Shown: in pieces, positions 36,831 to 46,248 of the stretch
Numbering within the stretch: position 1 is the stretch's first letter
Layout: every line of letters begins with the position of its first letter
Source of the DNA: Shewanella woodyi ATCC 51908
GTDB taxonomy: Bacteria > Pseudomonadota > Gammaproteobacteria > Enterobacterales > Shewanellaceae
Direction: 5' to 3'
NCBI RefSeq assembly: GCF_000019525.1
Contig: NC_010506.1
Location: forward strand, 4,712,001 to 4,776,000
Length of the DNA stretch: 64,000 bases
Notes under the pieces: generated by a model
Database searches by the model: none
What the model was told of the DNA's origin: nothing
The model's input: only the letters and a program-made list of their open reading frames with translations
Translations under genes and position numbers: made by a program

Positions 36831-36977
36831 TAAGGGATAACTCACAAGACAAAAATATGGCAGTCCTGCCTTTTAGTCTTTTGGTCTTTTGTTTTTAGGT
36901 CATTAATCAACTCAGTATTGAAAAATATGTGACCATCGTTGTAGTCTCATAACTACTAAATATGAAAAGGATATAAA

Positions 36978-37721
36978 ATGTTCTTAAGCGAATTGGGAGT
37001 TGCTGTTGCTATAGGCACTGTCATTGCCATTATTTTTGCGGCCATTGATAGTTTGTTATTGAATCGACAAGTAAAATGGTTAAATGATAAAGCAGCAACA
37101 TGGTATATTTTCTTTGATAACTTGAACATACCTGATTTGGCAACCCCATTTTTTAAACACTCATCTAGATATGCAAATATTTTCCTTTATATTAGTGTTT
37201 TTTTGTTTTCATATTTTGCAACCACATTGATTGTTAATGGAGTTGTTCTTGAATTATTACAAATGAGAACATTTGAATCAATTGACTTTTTTGATACTTT
37301 ACTAATACTACTAGTTGGGATTAGTAGCCTGATTTATTATTTAGCCATCAAAGCATTACAGTTTATATTTTTAAAAGGATTTTTCTACATAGGTATTACA
37401 ATGCTATCAATTACTAGCTATTTATTTATAGGTTTCGCCCCTGAAATAGCACTTTACTTTGTAGAAACTGAAGGAGATTATGTTTCAATGGCACTTTTAA
37501 TTGGTATCTTGTCACTGTTTCTGATTCCATTATTCTGTTACTTAGCTTTTATTATAGCGCTTTTCTCTCTCTTATTTAGCTTTAGAGTCTTTAAGAAAAC
37601 CACAAGTCACCTATTTGAATTAAGTTCGGAAAGAAAAACAATTTTTGCACACCTAGGAGTATTTATTGGGTTGTTGGTCGCACTTGGGAAGTTCATAATC
37701 GAACTATCAAATTCAACATAA
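36978..37721 (+). CDS. Hypothetical multi-pass membrane protein
   Basis: 247 residues with about six transmembrane helices, AT-rich relative to its neighbours. The N-terminal helix is followed by an amphipathic stretch (NRQVKWLNDKAATWYIFFDN). No family recognised. AAAAGGAT precedes the ATG by six bases. It is bounded by repeats on both sides, which suggests an acquired gene. Confidence 0.65.
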   Translation: MFLSELGVAVAIGTVIAIIFAAIDSLLLNRQVKWLNDKAATWYIFFDNLNIPDLATPFFKHSSRYANIFLYISVFLFSYFATTLIVNGVVLELLQMRTFESIDFFDTLLILLVGISSLIYYLAIKALQFIFLKGFFYIGITMLSITSYLFIGFAPEIALYFVETEGDYVSMALLIGILSLFLIPLFCYLAFIIALFSLLFSFRVFKKTTSHLFELSSERKTIFAHLGVFIGLLVALGKFIIELSNST

Positions 37722-37864
37722 AAGCCCCCCCTCTCAATTTCGCTCAAGAAAAGAGACAAAAAACAACTCCGTCCATATCAACTAAAAAGCCACTCACCAC
37801 AGCGAATATAGCAAAGCCATGTGCCAATGAGCGAGAGGCAGGAGCCGAACTAGCCGTTAAACAG

Positions 37865-38090
37865 GGACGTTGTTGAACACGAAGACCACGGAGAAGATCA
37901 AAAGCAAAAATCTACTCAGTCCTGCCTTGCTCTTTTAACTCGCAGCGTAGCGTCCTAGCAGTGAGCCTGCGAACGTACTCGCAGGCACCTAGTGCCGTCC
38001 TAGCAGGGCGAAACCCGCCCTTCTCAGCTAAAAATCAATTCACCACAGAGGAAATAAAAACGGGACAGCCATATCTTTTGCCACTGTTAA
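37865..38090. repeat. Family C dispersed repeat, copy 1
   Basis: Contains CTCTTTTAACTCGCAGCG, GCCTGCGA-acgtac-TCGCAGGC and GGGCGAAACCCGCCCTTCTCAGC, shared with copies at 40.99-41.18 and 50.7-50.87 kb, and ends with ACGGGACAGCCATATCTTT, shared with 38.74 and 40.99 kb. No gene. The whole 37722-38149 gap otherwise shows nothing. Confidence 0.6.
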
Positions 38091-38149
38091 ATAAACATTT
38101 AAACTAAAACCAGTTCAATTTAGTGATCAGACTTAAATGCTTTACATAG

Positions 38150-38668
38150 CTATAGTCCAAAATACGCTAAAGTTTCTGGTGTAAGCAAGAAACGCCAACT
38201 ATCTTTGTACTCTTTTAACCTATGTTGGACAATACGGGTAACAGGCTCATCTCCAGTGTTATAGGTCATTTTGTATGTTACGACGACGATATCGTCATGC
38301 CTCTCCTCCCCAAGATAGATACTGGAAGCGATAGCTATCTCGAGAGCTTCATTTGGATATCTAGCCATAAGATTATTGCAAATCCTAATATAAACATCTT
38401 TGGGGGTTAACTTGAACGCTTGTTGGCGAGAGTCAACGCCCAGCAATCGGAGCAACCCTTTATCAGCCGAGCTTTTATTTGAGCTTTGAAGTGAACCGTC
38501 TACCTTCTCTTTTAACAAATCGAGTTCATTGGGGTGCAATAGCTCCGCAACCAGTTCAAAATCATTACTATTTACGGCTGCAGTATAGTTTTTGACAATC
38601 TTGTCAAAGTCACTAGCATGAGCTCCAAAAGTTACAATTAATGCAATACAAATGACTATAAATCTCAA
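38150..38668 (-). CDS. Hypothetical exported protein
   Basis: 172 residues with a signal peptide cut at GAHA-SDFD (about residue 18). The rest is helical then beta (AVNSNDFELVAELLHPNEL ... DIVVVTYKMTYNTGDEPVTR...SWRFLL), a pattern like NTF2/SnoaL-type secreted domains, but no family can be named. The start is TTG at 38668 with AAGGAA at a good distance. An integron-core-like GTTAGGT lies 14 bases upstream on the same strand, so it may be a former cassette gene. Confidence 0.6.
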   Translation of the reverse strand: MRFIVICIALIVTFGAHASDFDKIVKNYTAAVNSNDFELVAELLHPNELDLLKEKVDGSLQSSNKSSADKGLLRLLGVDSRQQAFKLTPKDVYIRICNNLMARYPNEALEIAIASSIYLGEERHDDIVVVTYKMTYNTGDEPVTRIVQHRLKEYKDSWRFLLTPETLAYFGL

Positions 38669-38681
38669 ATTATTTCCTTAT

Positions 38682-38706
38682 ACCTAACGCTGCCAACAGC
38701 AGCAGT
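38682..38706 (-). other. attC-like right half upstream of the exported hypothetical
   Basis: On the minus strand GCTGCTGTTGGCAGC-GTTAGGT ends 14 bases before a TTG start, the same arrangement as the cassette cores at 9.2 kb. No left half was found, so this is weak evidence. Confidence 0.3.
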
Positions 38707-38739
38707 TTTCAAGTAGAGAAACCACGAAAAAGCTGTCCA

Positions 38740-38895
38740 GAAATAAAACGGGACAGCCATATCTTTGTCTATCCTGTGAAGCAAAACTTACCTTACCTCC
38801 ATCTTCTTCCGTTGACCAGTAGCCGCAGGCTATTCCGTAAGCAAGGCGTTCTGTACTCGAATGAGACGTCCGAGTAGGACGAAGTCCGCCCTTCT
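38740..38895. repeat. Family C dispersed repeat, copy 2
   Basis: Starts with ACGGGACAGCCATATCTTTG and continues through GACCAGTAGCCGCAGGCTATTCC to GGACGAAGTCCGCCCTTCTC. The final hairpin GGAC-GAA-GTCC replaces GGGC-GAA-GCCC of other copies. Confidence 0.6.
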
Positions 38896-38902
38896 CTATT
38901 GA

Positions 38903-39310
38903 TTAAAGAGTGGATTTACTAACTTTAACAACCTTACTGAATAAACTTTGCTTTGGGTAATCGATTGTAAGTTCAAAGCAATCAGATCCATTAAATACTA
39001 ATTGATAATGATTTTGAGATTGCTCGTTAATACTACTTAGTAAATAACTATTATAAAAAGGGGTAAAACTATGACTAGCAACAATTTTTAAGCTTTTGTT
39101 TAAGACGACAATCTCACAACCCTCTTCGAACGGACAATCCCAATTTATCAGTAAAAGAAAGTAATCAGGAAGCTCAAATTGTTTTTCTATCACCAAGCCT
39201 GACACTTTTAAATTAAGATCTTTTCCATCAAAGTAGAGTAAAGACTTCAAAGGTCTCTCTTCGTACTTTTCTTCATGCTGTTGAATAGTGAACTTATCTA
39301 TGGCTATCAC
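38903..39310 (-). CDS. Hypothetical protein
   Basis: 135 residues, cytoplasmic by appearance, mainly beta strands (YFDGKDLNLKVSGLVIEKQFEL, DCFELTIDYPKQS). The start is GTG at 39310 with GGGAAG upstream. No family recognised. It belongs to a run of four unrelated minus-strand genes between repeats that looks like an accessory patch. Confidence 0.5.
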   Translation of the reverse strand: MIAIDKFTIQQHEEKYEERPLKSLLYFDGKDLNLKVSGLVIEKQFELPDYFLLLINWDCPFEEGCEIVVLNKSLKIVASHSFTPFYNSYLLSSINEQSQNHYQLVFNGSDCFELTIDYPKQSLFSKVVKVSKSTL

Positions 39311-39400
39311 GGAGCTTCCCTTGTCCTATAACATTTTTGTAAAAATAGCGCCCTCTGGAGCCTCCTTTTGGCAAAACTTATTAAACGCTGACTAACCAAA

Positions 39401-39832
39401 CTAAGAAAGTTGAGACTTAACAACATCGTACTCATTGTCATCTGGCTGAATAATAGTTTCAGTGAATGACTCTGCTAGTATTTCATGGAAAATATCATGA
39501 TTGCTAACGACAAAATGGCGACCTCTTGGCTCAATTGATGCGTCTGCGTAAACATACAACTGATGAGCTTCTACAGGCCATTTTGATTCTGTTAGCTCTA
39601 CAAAATAACTTACTCCAAACTCCTTCGGATAAATGCCTACAACTGGACTGCAATCTGTCCTTACGCTTCGAACACACTGTACGCCCTTAAACTCTAATTT
39701 GACTAATGAATCAGCATATTGCTTTTCATCTGCCACTAAGTAGACAGAGCACTTTTCACAACTAAATATAAGCACCGAATCTTCGATATGGTCGTACAGA
39801 TACTTCAATGTAATAGCTTTACCTGATTGCAT
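39401..39832 (-). CDS. Hypothetical protein
   Basis: 143 residues, acidic, no signal peptide. A CEKC pair at about residue 25 and two more cysteines (VQC...TDC) could bind metal or form disulfides. No family recognised. It lies 90 bases upstream of the previous gene on the same strand. Confidence 0.5.
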   Translation of the reverse strand: MQSGKAITLKYLYDHIEDSVLIFSCEKCSVYLVADEKQYADSLVKLEFKGVQCVRSVRTDCSPVVGIYPKEFGVSYFVELTESKWPVEAHQLYVYADASIEPRGRHFVVSNHDIFHEILAESFTETIIQPDDNEYDVVKSQLS

Positions 39833-39927
39833 GTATTGGCTCCAATGACGATGTGGCCTAAAGCCGTAATAATGGTAAAATTTTTGAAAACGAAAATAGC
39901 TGGTTTTTATCTTTATTGGTTAGCTTT

Positions 39928-40215
39928 TTATCTGCTTTTGATGCGATTGTAATGCTGATGAAACTCTTCAACTTTAATCGCGACTTCTGGAATTTCTTTA
40001 ACTAAATAAGATCCCCACTTGCTTAGAAGAGTCGAATCTTTGAGAGTTTCTAACAAACCACAGTCTTCAATTAAATCTTTAGACTTAGCCCATAGAATGG
40101 AAGCCTCCCATTTCAATATCTCATGCTGATCGGATTTAATGTGATAATCACAAGCTAACCTATCAATCTCTTCAGCTAACTTGTTTCCAGACTCTGAAAG
40201 TTCGATGTTATTCAT
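39928..40215 (-). CDS. Hypothetical small helical protein
   Basis: 95 residues, almost entirely helical by composition (LAEEIDRLACDYHIKSDQHEILKWEASILWAKSKD). No signal peptide or known motif. Confidence 0.5.
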   Translation of the reverse strand: MNNIELSESGNKLAEEIDRLACDYHIKSDQHEILKWEASILWAKSKDLIEDCGLLETLKDSTLLSKWGSYLVKEIPEVAIKVEEFHQHYNRIKSR

Positions 40216-40283
40216 TATTTATTAAAACCTAGAGTTATATGTAGAGTGCTTTTGGGATTTTACCAATTATACCTTTAGCACTG

Positions 40284-40958
40284 TTATTCGCACGGTATCG
40301 CAAAATCAACATGATAATGTTCATCGTGCCTTACCCAAGAGCGTTTTTTGGAAAATTGAATATTATTTCTGAGATAGTCAGCATACTTTGTTTTATACAA
40401 GTTAGGCTGTAGCTCTGGAGCAAAGATAACACGCCATAAATCATGGCCATGTTTCTTGGCTTGTTTATGCAGTGAGACAACATGAGCTGCAATTGCCTCA
40501 TAATCTATGCTCATCCCATCATATGTATCTTTTTCATCGAACTCTATATTGTAGCCAAACTTATTCAAAGGGCTGGTAGGTAAGTGAACTGATTTCCCTG
40601 ACGGATCAATCACTGGCGTCATGAAATCAACAGAAAGACCATTTCTATGAGTTTTATGAGGTTTGAACTGGCCGCCTTCCTCGAATCCAGTTTCTGCGTA
40701 TTTATAGACCTTAGTTGGCTGCTCTTTCTCAAGATCTTTATAAGCAGAAACTATAATGCTTTTAACTTCAGAATGAACATACGTTCTACCCGCCAATCTA
40801 GCTATAGCGCTGTAGCCGACGTAATTGACTCCTTGGCTCGGAAGCTCGACACCGTTTACCAGACGACCTTTAGAGGTCGTGCCGAAGCAAGTGCTAGTCT
40901 CTGCCATAACCATCAGCGGAAACCATAATAGTATTAATAGAAAATACTTCATATTCAT
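40284..40958 (-). CDS. MepA-like (M74) penicillin-insensitive murein endopeptidase, exported
   Basis: 224 residues with a signal peptide (cut after MVMA, about residue 19). The metal-site motifs of the MepA/LAS group are visible: HKTHRNGLSVDF (His-x6-Asp) and VRHDEHYHVDF (His-x-His) near the end, with GGQFKPH before the first, close to the GG-x-x-RPH of MepA. The protein is shorter and more diverged than E. coli MepA. It would cut peptide cross-links in the periplasm. The setting among unknown genes and repeats suggests an acquired copy. Confidence 0.7.
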   Translation of the reverse strand: MNMKYFLLILLWFPLMVMAETSTCFGTTSKGRLVNGVELPSQGVNYVGYSAIARLAGRTYVHSEVKSIIVSAYKDLEKEQPTKVYKYAETGFEEGGQFKPHKTHRNGLSVDFMTPVIDPSGKSVHLPTSPLNKFGYNIEFDEKDTYDGMSIDYEAIAAHVVSLHKQAKKHGHDLWRVIFAPELQPNLYKTKYADYLRNNIQFSKKRSWVRHDEHYHVDFAIPCE

Positions 40959-40989
40959 AGAATACTAACGCCCTTTAAAAGGCTAATAA

Positions 40990-41185
40990 TCGTTTGATGG
41001 AAACGAGACAGCCATATCTTTGTCTATATTAGTCACCCACCAACTTACCTTAACACCATATTCTTTCGCAACCAGTAGCCGCAAGGCTATTCCGTAAACA
41101 ACGCGCTCGTAAACCTTTCCCATTGTCTTGCTCTTTTAACTCGCAGCGTAGCGTCCTAGCAGGGCGAAGCCCGACCTATGTTTAA
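40990..41185. repeat. Family C dispersed repeat, copy 3
   Basis: ACGAGACAGCCATATCTTTGTCTAT at the start, then CCAGTAGCCGCAAGGCTATTCCGT, CTCTTTTAACTCGCAGCGTAGCGTCC and GGGCGAAGCCCG at the end. It fills most of the gap before the HDAC-like gene. Confidence 0.65.
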
Positions 41186-41253
41186 AGCCACTTATTTAAA
41201 CTGACCTGATAAAACTGTTATTATCTTGCCACTGTTCACCGCTAATCCCCATT

Positions 41254-42171
41254 ATGCTGCCACTGATTTATCATCCGATGTACTCTCATCTCTCGCTACC
41301 TGAAGGGCATAGATACCCAATAATGAAGTATCAGTATCTTTATGACTTCATAATTAAAAAGAGTGAAACGGACAGTAACTGGCAGCAAAGGCTGGCATTT
41401 TTCAGCCCTAAAGCACTAACAGCTGATGAAGTTAAGCAGGTTCATGGTGATGAATATGTTGAGCAGTTAATGACTGGGACACTTGCGGCTAATAAGATGC
41501 GTCGTATCGGGTTCCCCTGGAGTGAGGAGCTGATGCAGCGCACGCTCACCTCAGCAGCTGGCACAGTATTAGCGGCGATAAAAGCGATTGAGCATGGAGT
41601 TGCGATTCACTTAAGTGGCGGGTATCACCATGCACATAAAGATTTTGGCAGCGGTTTTTGCCTGCTCAACGACCTGGTGTTAGCGGCTCACTTTGGACTG
41701 CAAAGAGAGAATATCGACAAGGTCTTGATCATCGACAGTGACGTGCATCAGGGCGATGGAACCGCAACCTTATGCCAAGAACGAGATGATATCATCACCC
41801 TCTCCTTTCACTGTGATAAAAACTTCCCGGCCCGTAAGCCTGACTCCGATCTCGATCTGCCTTTAACCCGCGGCACTGACGATGACAGCTTTCTTGCCAC
41901 GTTTAAGCAGGTGGTTGAGATGGCGGTTAACCTGCACCAGCCGGATCTTATTATCTATGATGCAGGTGTCGATATACATCAAGACGATGAGCTGGGATAC
42001 CTCAATATTTCGACTCAAGCCATCTACCAGAGAGACCACTTTCTGTTCGACACCATGAAGCAGCGAGGCATTCCTGTGGCCGCTGTTGTCGGTGGCGGTT
42101 ACCGCACAGAGCAAAGTGCACTCGTCCCGATACATTTTCAATTAATTCAAGCCGCTTTTGATTTAGGCTAA
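41254..42171 (+). CDS. Histone deacetylase-family (AcuC/HDAC-like) amidohydrolase
   Basis: 305 residues. The zinc-site and catalytic motifs are in order: LSGGYHHAHKDFGSGFCLLND (His-His pair), IIDSDVHQGDGT (Asp and His ligands), DAGVDIHQDDELG, and the closing VVGGGYR. Bacterial members deacetylate proteins, polyamines or acetoin-related substrates; the substrate here is unknown. It is convergent with the rtcB operon. Confidence 0.9.
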   Translation: MLPLIYHPMYSHLSLPEGHRYPIMKYQYLYDFIIKKSETDSNWQQRLAFFSPKALTADEVKQVHGDEYVEQLMTGTLAANKMRRIGFPWSEELMQRTLTSAAGTVLAAIKAIEHGVAIHLSGGYHHAHKDFGSGFCLLNDLVLAAHFGLQRENIDKVLIIDSDVHQGDGTATLCQERDDIITLSFHCDKNFPARKPDSDLDLPLTRGTDDDSFLATFKQVVEMAVNLHQPDLIIYDAGVDIHQDDELGYLNISTQAIYQRDHFLFDTMKQRGIPVAAVVGGGYRTEQSALVPIHFQLIQAAFDLG

Positions 42172-42257
42172 AAAGTTCACCATAAAGAGACACACTCAAA
42201 GAGGGCAAAAGAGAGTAAAGAGTGGACTTACAAACTTACTCTCCAGCCCTTTTTTAT

Positions 42258-42587
42258 TTAGCTCAACTCAAGATAACTGCCAACGCTTTGTTTAAATATT
42301 TCCACCAACTCAGTATCCATGTATTGATATTCATCTGGAATATCAAGCACTTGAATATCTTTATGGGCTAGTAATCTAGTAAACTGCGCCTTCATCCGGC
42401 TTTTATGTTTTTCCTCCATAACAAAAATCAGATCAGCCCATTGAACATCGCTCGCATTAACAGTTCTTCTAGCTTTAGGACTCGTGCCAGCAGACCTAAC
42501 CGATAATGCTGCTTGGTTCTTCCAAACCTGTTCACCGGTCGGGCTTCTCCACTGATTTCGGCTACATATAAATAGTACATTTTTCAT
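42258..42587 (-). CDS. Small LMW protein-tyrosine-phosphatase-like protein, third gene of the rtcB-prfH operon
   Basis: 109 residues. The N-terminus has a phosphatase loop C-x5-R-S (CSRNQWRS, Cys8 and Arg14) and a likely general-acid Asp in DIPDEYQYMD (about residue 88), as in short LMW-PTP relatives of about 105-110 residues. The gene starts 30 bases after the prfH stop with GGATGATGAG before the ATG, and so is in one transcript with rtcB and prfH. A phosphatase acting on RNA ends or on a repair protein would make sense there, but this is inference; the family is usually annotated as protein tyrosine phosphatase. Confidence 0.8.
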   Translation of the reverse strand: MKNVLFICSRNQWRSPTGEQVWKNQAALSVRSAGTSPKARRTVNASDVQWADLIFVMEEKHKSRMKAQFTRLLAHKDIQVLDIPDEYQYMDTELVEIFKQSVGSYLELS

Positions 42588-42617
42588 CTCATCATCCTTA
42601 ATTAGTCCCTAATAACA

Positions 42618-43274
42618 TCAATTAACAAGGGTGAATTTTTCTCCTTTAAATGTTTTAACTGGGTTACCACGCTCAACTTCCCAATGCTGCTGCCAACGGG
42701 CTTTTTCTTGCAATGACATCTGTTCAACCTTGGTCGACTCAAGCTTTTGGAATAGCAAAGCACGGGCAAGACGTTTATTTGCATGCTGGCTCCTTTCACT
42801 CTCAACTCTTACTGAAATACCAGTTGCAACATGAATCGCACGCACGGCAGAATCCGTGGTGTTAACATGCTGCCCACCTGCGCCTGACGCTCTGCATGTT
42901 TGAAAGCTAACCTCTTTGTCTAATTCAGTTTCATTAAACTCATACATCTGCCCACTGAAAAACCAGTTCTTTCGCTTATTTTTAACTCTATTCTTTTCAA
43001 GCTGAAAGGGGCTTTGACAGATCCACAACATTGCTCCTTGCCATGACTTAGCTAGCTGTTTAGCTAAGTCATCTTCCCCCAACACTGACTGCTTTGACTC
43101 AAGCTGAAGCAGCACGGACTTAAAGCAAAATCGCTCCTTTGTTTCAATCGCTTCAATAAGGTCAAAAGCAACACCTTTTTCTCTGCACTGCTTCTCAATC
43201 TCCTTCAACGCTAAACCAATCGCTTTACAGCACGCAGCAGGGCCTTGACCAGCAGACAGTTGCAATAAAATCAT
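42618..43274 (-). CDS. prfH: Peptide chain release factor H (PrfH)
   Basis: 218 residues from the ATG at 43274. The catalytic GGQ loop is intact ([18 protein letters not shown], about residues 130-147), the codon-recognition domain of RF1/RF2 is absent, and N-terminal [12 protein letters not shown] and later [12 protein letters not shown] and ERGNP-TF blocks match E. coli PrfH. The start codon overlaps the rtcB stop in an ATGA. PrfH releases peptides from ribosomes whose decoding centre is damaged, and its partner RtcB2 re-ligates the cut 16S rRNA. Confidence 0.93.
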   Translation of the reverse strand: MILLQLSAGQGPAACCKAIGLALKEIEKQCREKGVAFDLIEAIETKERFCFKSVLLQLESKQSVLGEDDLAKQLAKSWQGAMLWICQSPFQLEKNRVKNKRKNWFFSGQMYEFNETELDKEVSFQTCRASGAGGQHVNTTDSAVRAIHVATGISVRVESERSQHANKRLARALLFQKLESTKVEQMSLQEKARWQQHWEVERGNPVKTFKGEKFTLVN

Positions 43275-44449
43275 GATGAACAATCTCCATTTGTTTTAAA
43301 GGTTAAAACAGGTCGTAGTTTTGCCACCAACTCAATCAACCCCGCATCGACCATATCCTTAATAACAGTTTCACACTTTTTGTACGCCTGTGGCGCTTCG
43401 TCATACAAGAGCTCTTTATTGCCACAAACTACTCGACTTCCAAGTGCTGTTCGATAGAGATCTTCACGCTTATATTTATGACCCAGCCGCCCATGGCACT
43501 CGCCACGTTTCCATTTTCTTCCAGCGCCATGAGCTAATGAGAACAGACTGACTTTGAGAGCATCACCGTTACTGCATAATGGTTTTACAAGATAGCTGTA
43601 ATCACCACGTGATCCGGGAATAACGACATAGCCTTTGTCACTTGGTGTTGCGCCTTTTCTATGAAGCCAACCTTCACGGCCATCTATATTTTGAGCCGAA
43701 ACTAGGTTGTGATTAATATCTAGAACACAATCTCCCTTTGCTCTGATCGAATCTAAAAAACGCAAAGCTATCAGTTCACGATTTAACTCAGCCCACCGCA
43801 CAGCTTCATCATGTTTTCTTATGTAGTCTTGAAAACTGTCACCAACGTCGGCCCCTTCAACAAGTAAGCCGTTATGATTATGTTTTGAGATGTGCTCAAC
43901 CAAGATTGATTGACCTAAGCCTCTTGAGCCTGAATGAACAAGAAGTTGTAACTGCCTCTTATTTAATCCTAAGTATTCAAGTGCAGCCTGATCATAAACC
44001 TCGTCAATGGCTTGAAACTCCGCAAAGTGGTTACCTCCCCCTATGGTGCCTAACGCACGATCATAACTATCAGTCGTTATACCTTTTGCACATTTACGAC
44101 TCGCAATCGTTTCGGACCAGCTGTCATCCAATGACTCCTCAACATGCTCAAACTTCTTAGCAAATTTGTCTAAGCTAACCTTGGATACTTTGGCTGACGT
44201 TTGCCAAAAAGACATACCGCAACCAATATCATTACCCACAAGTGCAGGGTAAACCCTATTAGTTGTAAAAAAGGCTGCACCTATTGGATAGCCTCTGCCT
44301 GGATGCAAGTCAGGCATCCCCGCAACACGGTGCATACCACTTAATTCAGATGTTTTGATTAGTTGTTGTATCGCTAGCCCTTCAATCCACGTATCAGCAG
44401 ATGCAATAAGGCTAACGTTTTCAGTAATTTTTTGGACGGATTTGCCCAT
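43271..44449 (-). CDS. rtcB: RNA ligase RtcB (RtcB2-type, paired with PrfH)
   Basis: 392 residues. All RtcB metal and guanylylation motifs are present: [22 protein letters not shown] (Cys ligand), [39 protein letters not shown], and the histidine nucleophile in LAHGAGRKW. The chain is shorter than E. coli RtcB (408) and translationally coupled to prfH, which marks it as the RtcB2 type that repairs ribosomes cut in 16S rRNA by toxins. GGAAT precedes the ATG. No rtcR or sigma-54 promoter was seen upstream, unlike the E. coli rtcBA operon. Confidence 0.95.
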   Translation of the reverse strand: MGKSVQKITENVSLIASADTWIEGLAIQQLIKTSELSGMHRVAGMPDLHPGRGYPIGAAFFTTNRVYPALVGNDIGCGMSFWQTSAKVSKVSLDKFAKKFEHVEESLDDSWSETIASRKCAKGITTDSYDRALGTIGGGNHFAEFQAIDEVYDQAALEYLGLNKRQLQLLVHSGSRGLGQSILVEHISKHNHNGLLVEGADVGDSFQDYIRKHDEAVRWAELNRELIALRFLDSIRAKGDCVLDINHNLVSAQNIDGREGWLHRKGATPSDKGYVVIPGSRGDYSYLVKPLCSNGDALKVSLFSLAHGAGRKWKRGECHGRLGHKYKREDLYRTALGSRVVCGNKELLYDEAPQAYKKCETVIKDMVDAGLIELVAKLRPVLTFKTNGDCSS

Positions 44450-45169
44450 AATACCAATTCCTTTCTCTTTAACAGAAAATGAGGATTTAAAACGTAATAC
44501 GTATTGGCAGGTCAGGCTTTCTAACGAAATGAACCACAGAACAAGGTCAGTAAGCTAAGGCTTTCTTAAAAAAAAAGAAATAACTAAGCGAGTAAACCTA
44601 TTATCGGATAAGACCTGCAAAGGATGTTGATGTGATTGTCATAATTTTCTCCTTTACAGTTAGTTGATAAACTCACCGAGTCGAAATGAACTGGTGAATA
44701 ATTGGACGAGCGCATAGTAATCAAACCATAAACACAAAGCAATAGATAATTGAAGTTCGAGATCTTTTTCATGGCTTCATCTCTACGCACAAGCATCGAC
44801 TATTTTCACTTCTCACACATCTAGATAATGAACAACATTGATTATATTAAAGATTAATTACCCGTCACAATTAAAAATCATCATCAACTTGTTCACACTA
44901 ATTATATCGTTTATAACCATTAGAATTAAACGACGCAATTAATATAACCACACTTAGTACTTTCACCAAACCGATAAAATTAGAATAATTAGAAAATAAG
45001 TCGACTGCAATATAACACCACCAAGTATGACAAAATAGACAAAAGTACTAGCTTATATTCCCCATCACTATTACCAATCTGTTTTAGCTATTAAAACAAT
45101 CGATACAATTGATTTGTACCCTTTCATTTTTAATGTAATTTAAATACATCTAATTTAAAAGAAACAAAT
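44450..45169. other. AT-rich intergenic region upstream of rtcB and ccp
   Basis: 720 bases between divergent genes. It must carry both promoters. A minus-strand ORF (44584-44796) exists but lacks convincing coding character. No repeat family copy is present. Confidence 0.4.
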
Positions 45170-46162
45170 ATGAAACATACAATATTTTGTTTACTTACAC
45201 TCTTATTTATCTGTGACTCAGTACAGGCTGATGCCACAGAAAACTCTATTCATGCTATCGCGATTAAATTTTTTAAACCCTTACCCAATAAGATGCCTGG
45301 GGGAGAAAATGACAATGATGATAAAATAGCATTAGGGAAAAGACTCTATTTTGATAATCAACTATCCATCAATAACACCCAGTCATGTAACTCGTGTCAT
45401 AACTTATTAGGCACAGATGAAAACCCCGGTTCTGGTACAGATAATTTAGCAGTGTCTTTTGGGGCTTTAGGTTCGGCAGGTACGCGAAATAGCCCAACCA
45501 CTTGGAACGCTGGGTTGCAGTTTACTCAGTTTTGGGATGGAAGAGCCAACACCCTGATAGAGCAAGCAAAATTTCCAATATTAAATCCCATAGAGATGGC
45601 ACTCCCCTCGAAAGAGGAAGCCATAACTCGCTTAACAAATACAGGCTATTTAGCGCTATTTATTAAAGCCTATCCAGATGAAGCCTCCCCGCTGAATTTT
45701 CATAATATATTGGATGCGTTAGCCGCCTTTCAAAGAACTTTAATATCGGAAGATAGGTTTGATCTTTTTTTAAATGGTGAGACCAATGCGTTATCTGAAA
45801 AAGAGAAACAGGGAGTGATGACTTTTATCACTGCCGGCTGTGTTGCATGCCACAACGGCCCTCTTCTTGGAGGACAGATGTTTACCAAAATGGGGGTTGT
45901 TAATCCCTATCCAAATAAAATTGATAGAGGAAGAGCTCATTTAACGATGAGTTCTGCCGATGATTTTCAATTTAAAGTCCCCTCATTAAGAAATGTATCA
46001 AAAACGGCACCCTATTTTCATGATGGAGCAGAGACATCATTAGAACAAGCGGTAAAAGATACTGGGTTTCATCAACTTGGAATAACACTCTCCGACAAAG
46101 AGGTCGAGGATATAACAAGCTTTTTAAAAACATTAGACAATATAAAGGTGGTTACCAGATGA
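45170..46162 (+). CDS. Di-heme cytochrome c peroxidase (CcpA/MauG family), periplasmic
   Basis: 330 residues with a signal peptide cut after SVQA (about residue 20). Two c-type heme sites are present, CNSCH (about residue 73) and CVACH (about residue 225). The low-potential heme loop with GSAGTRNSPTTWNAG and the FKVPSLRNVSKTAPYFHDG block are typical of bacterial cytochrome c peroxidases. It reduces H2O2 in the periplasm with electrons from cytochrome c. The katG gene follows after 86 bases on the same strand. Confidence 0.92.
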   Translation: MKHTIFCLLTLLFICDSVQADATENSIHAIAIKFFKPLPNKMPGGENDNDDKIALGKRLYFDNQLSINNTQSCNSCHNLLGTDENPGSGTDNLAVSFGALGSAGTRNSPTTWNAGLQFTQFWDGRANTLIEQAKFPILNPIEMALPSKEEAITRLTNTGYLALFIKAYPDEASPLNFHNILDALAAFQRTLISEDRFDLFLNGETNALSEKEKQGVMTFITAGCVACHNGPLLGGQMFTKMGVVNPYPNKIDRGRAHLTMSSADDFQFKVPSLRNVSKTAPYFHDGAETSLEQAVKDTGFHQLGITLSDKEVEDITSFLKTLDNIKVVTR

Positions 46163-46248
46163 AGTGAGCCTTGAGTTTAATCTAAGCACGCCTAAAGAAT
46201 AATTCTAATTAACATTTCAAGATATTTAAATGGAACGGAGTCATTATT

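Noticed and set aside
44450..44560. Sigma-54 promoter for rtcB
   Set aside because: No TGGCAC-N5-TTGC match in the upstream region.
44584..44796. Minus-strand ORF of 70 codons upstream of rtcB
   Set aside because: Odd composition, no clear ribosome binding site at the likely Met, no family resemblance; treated as non-coding.
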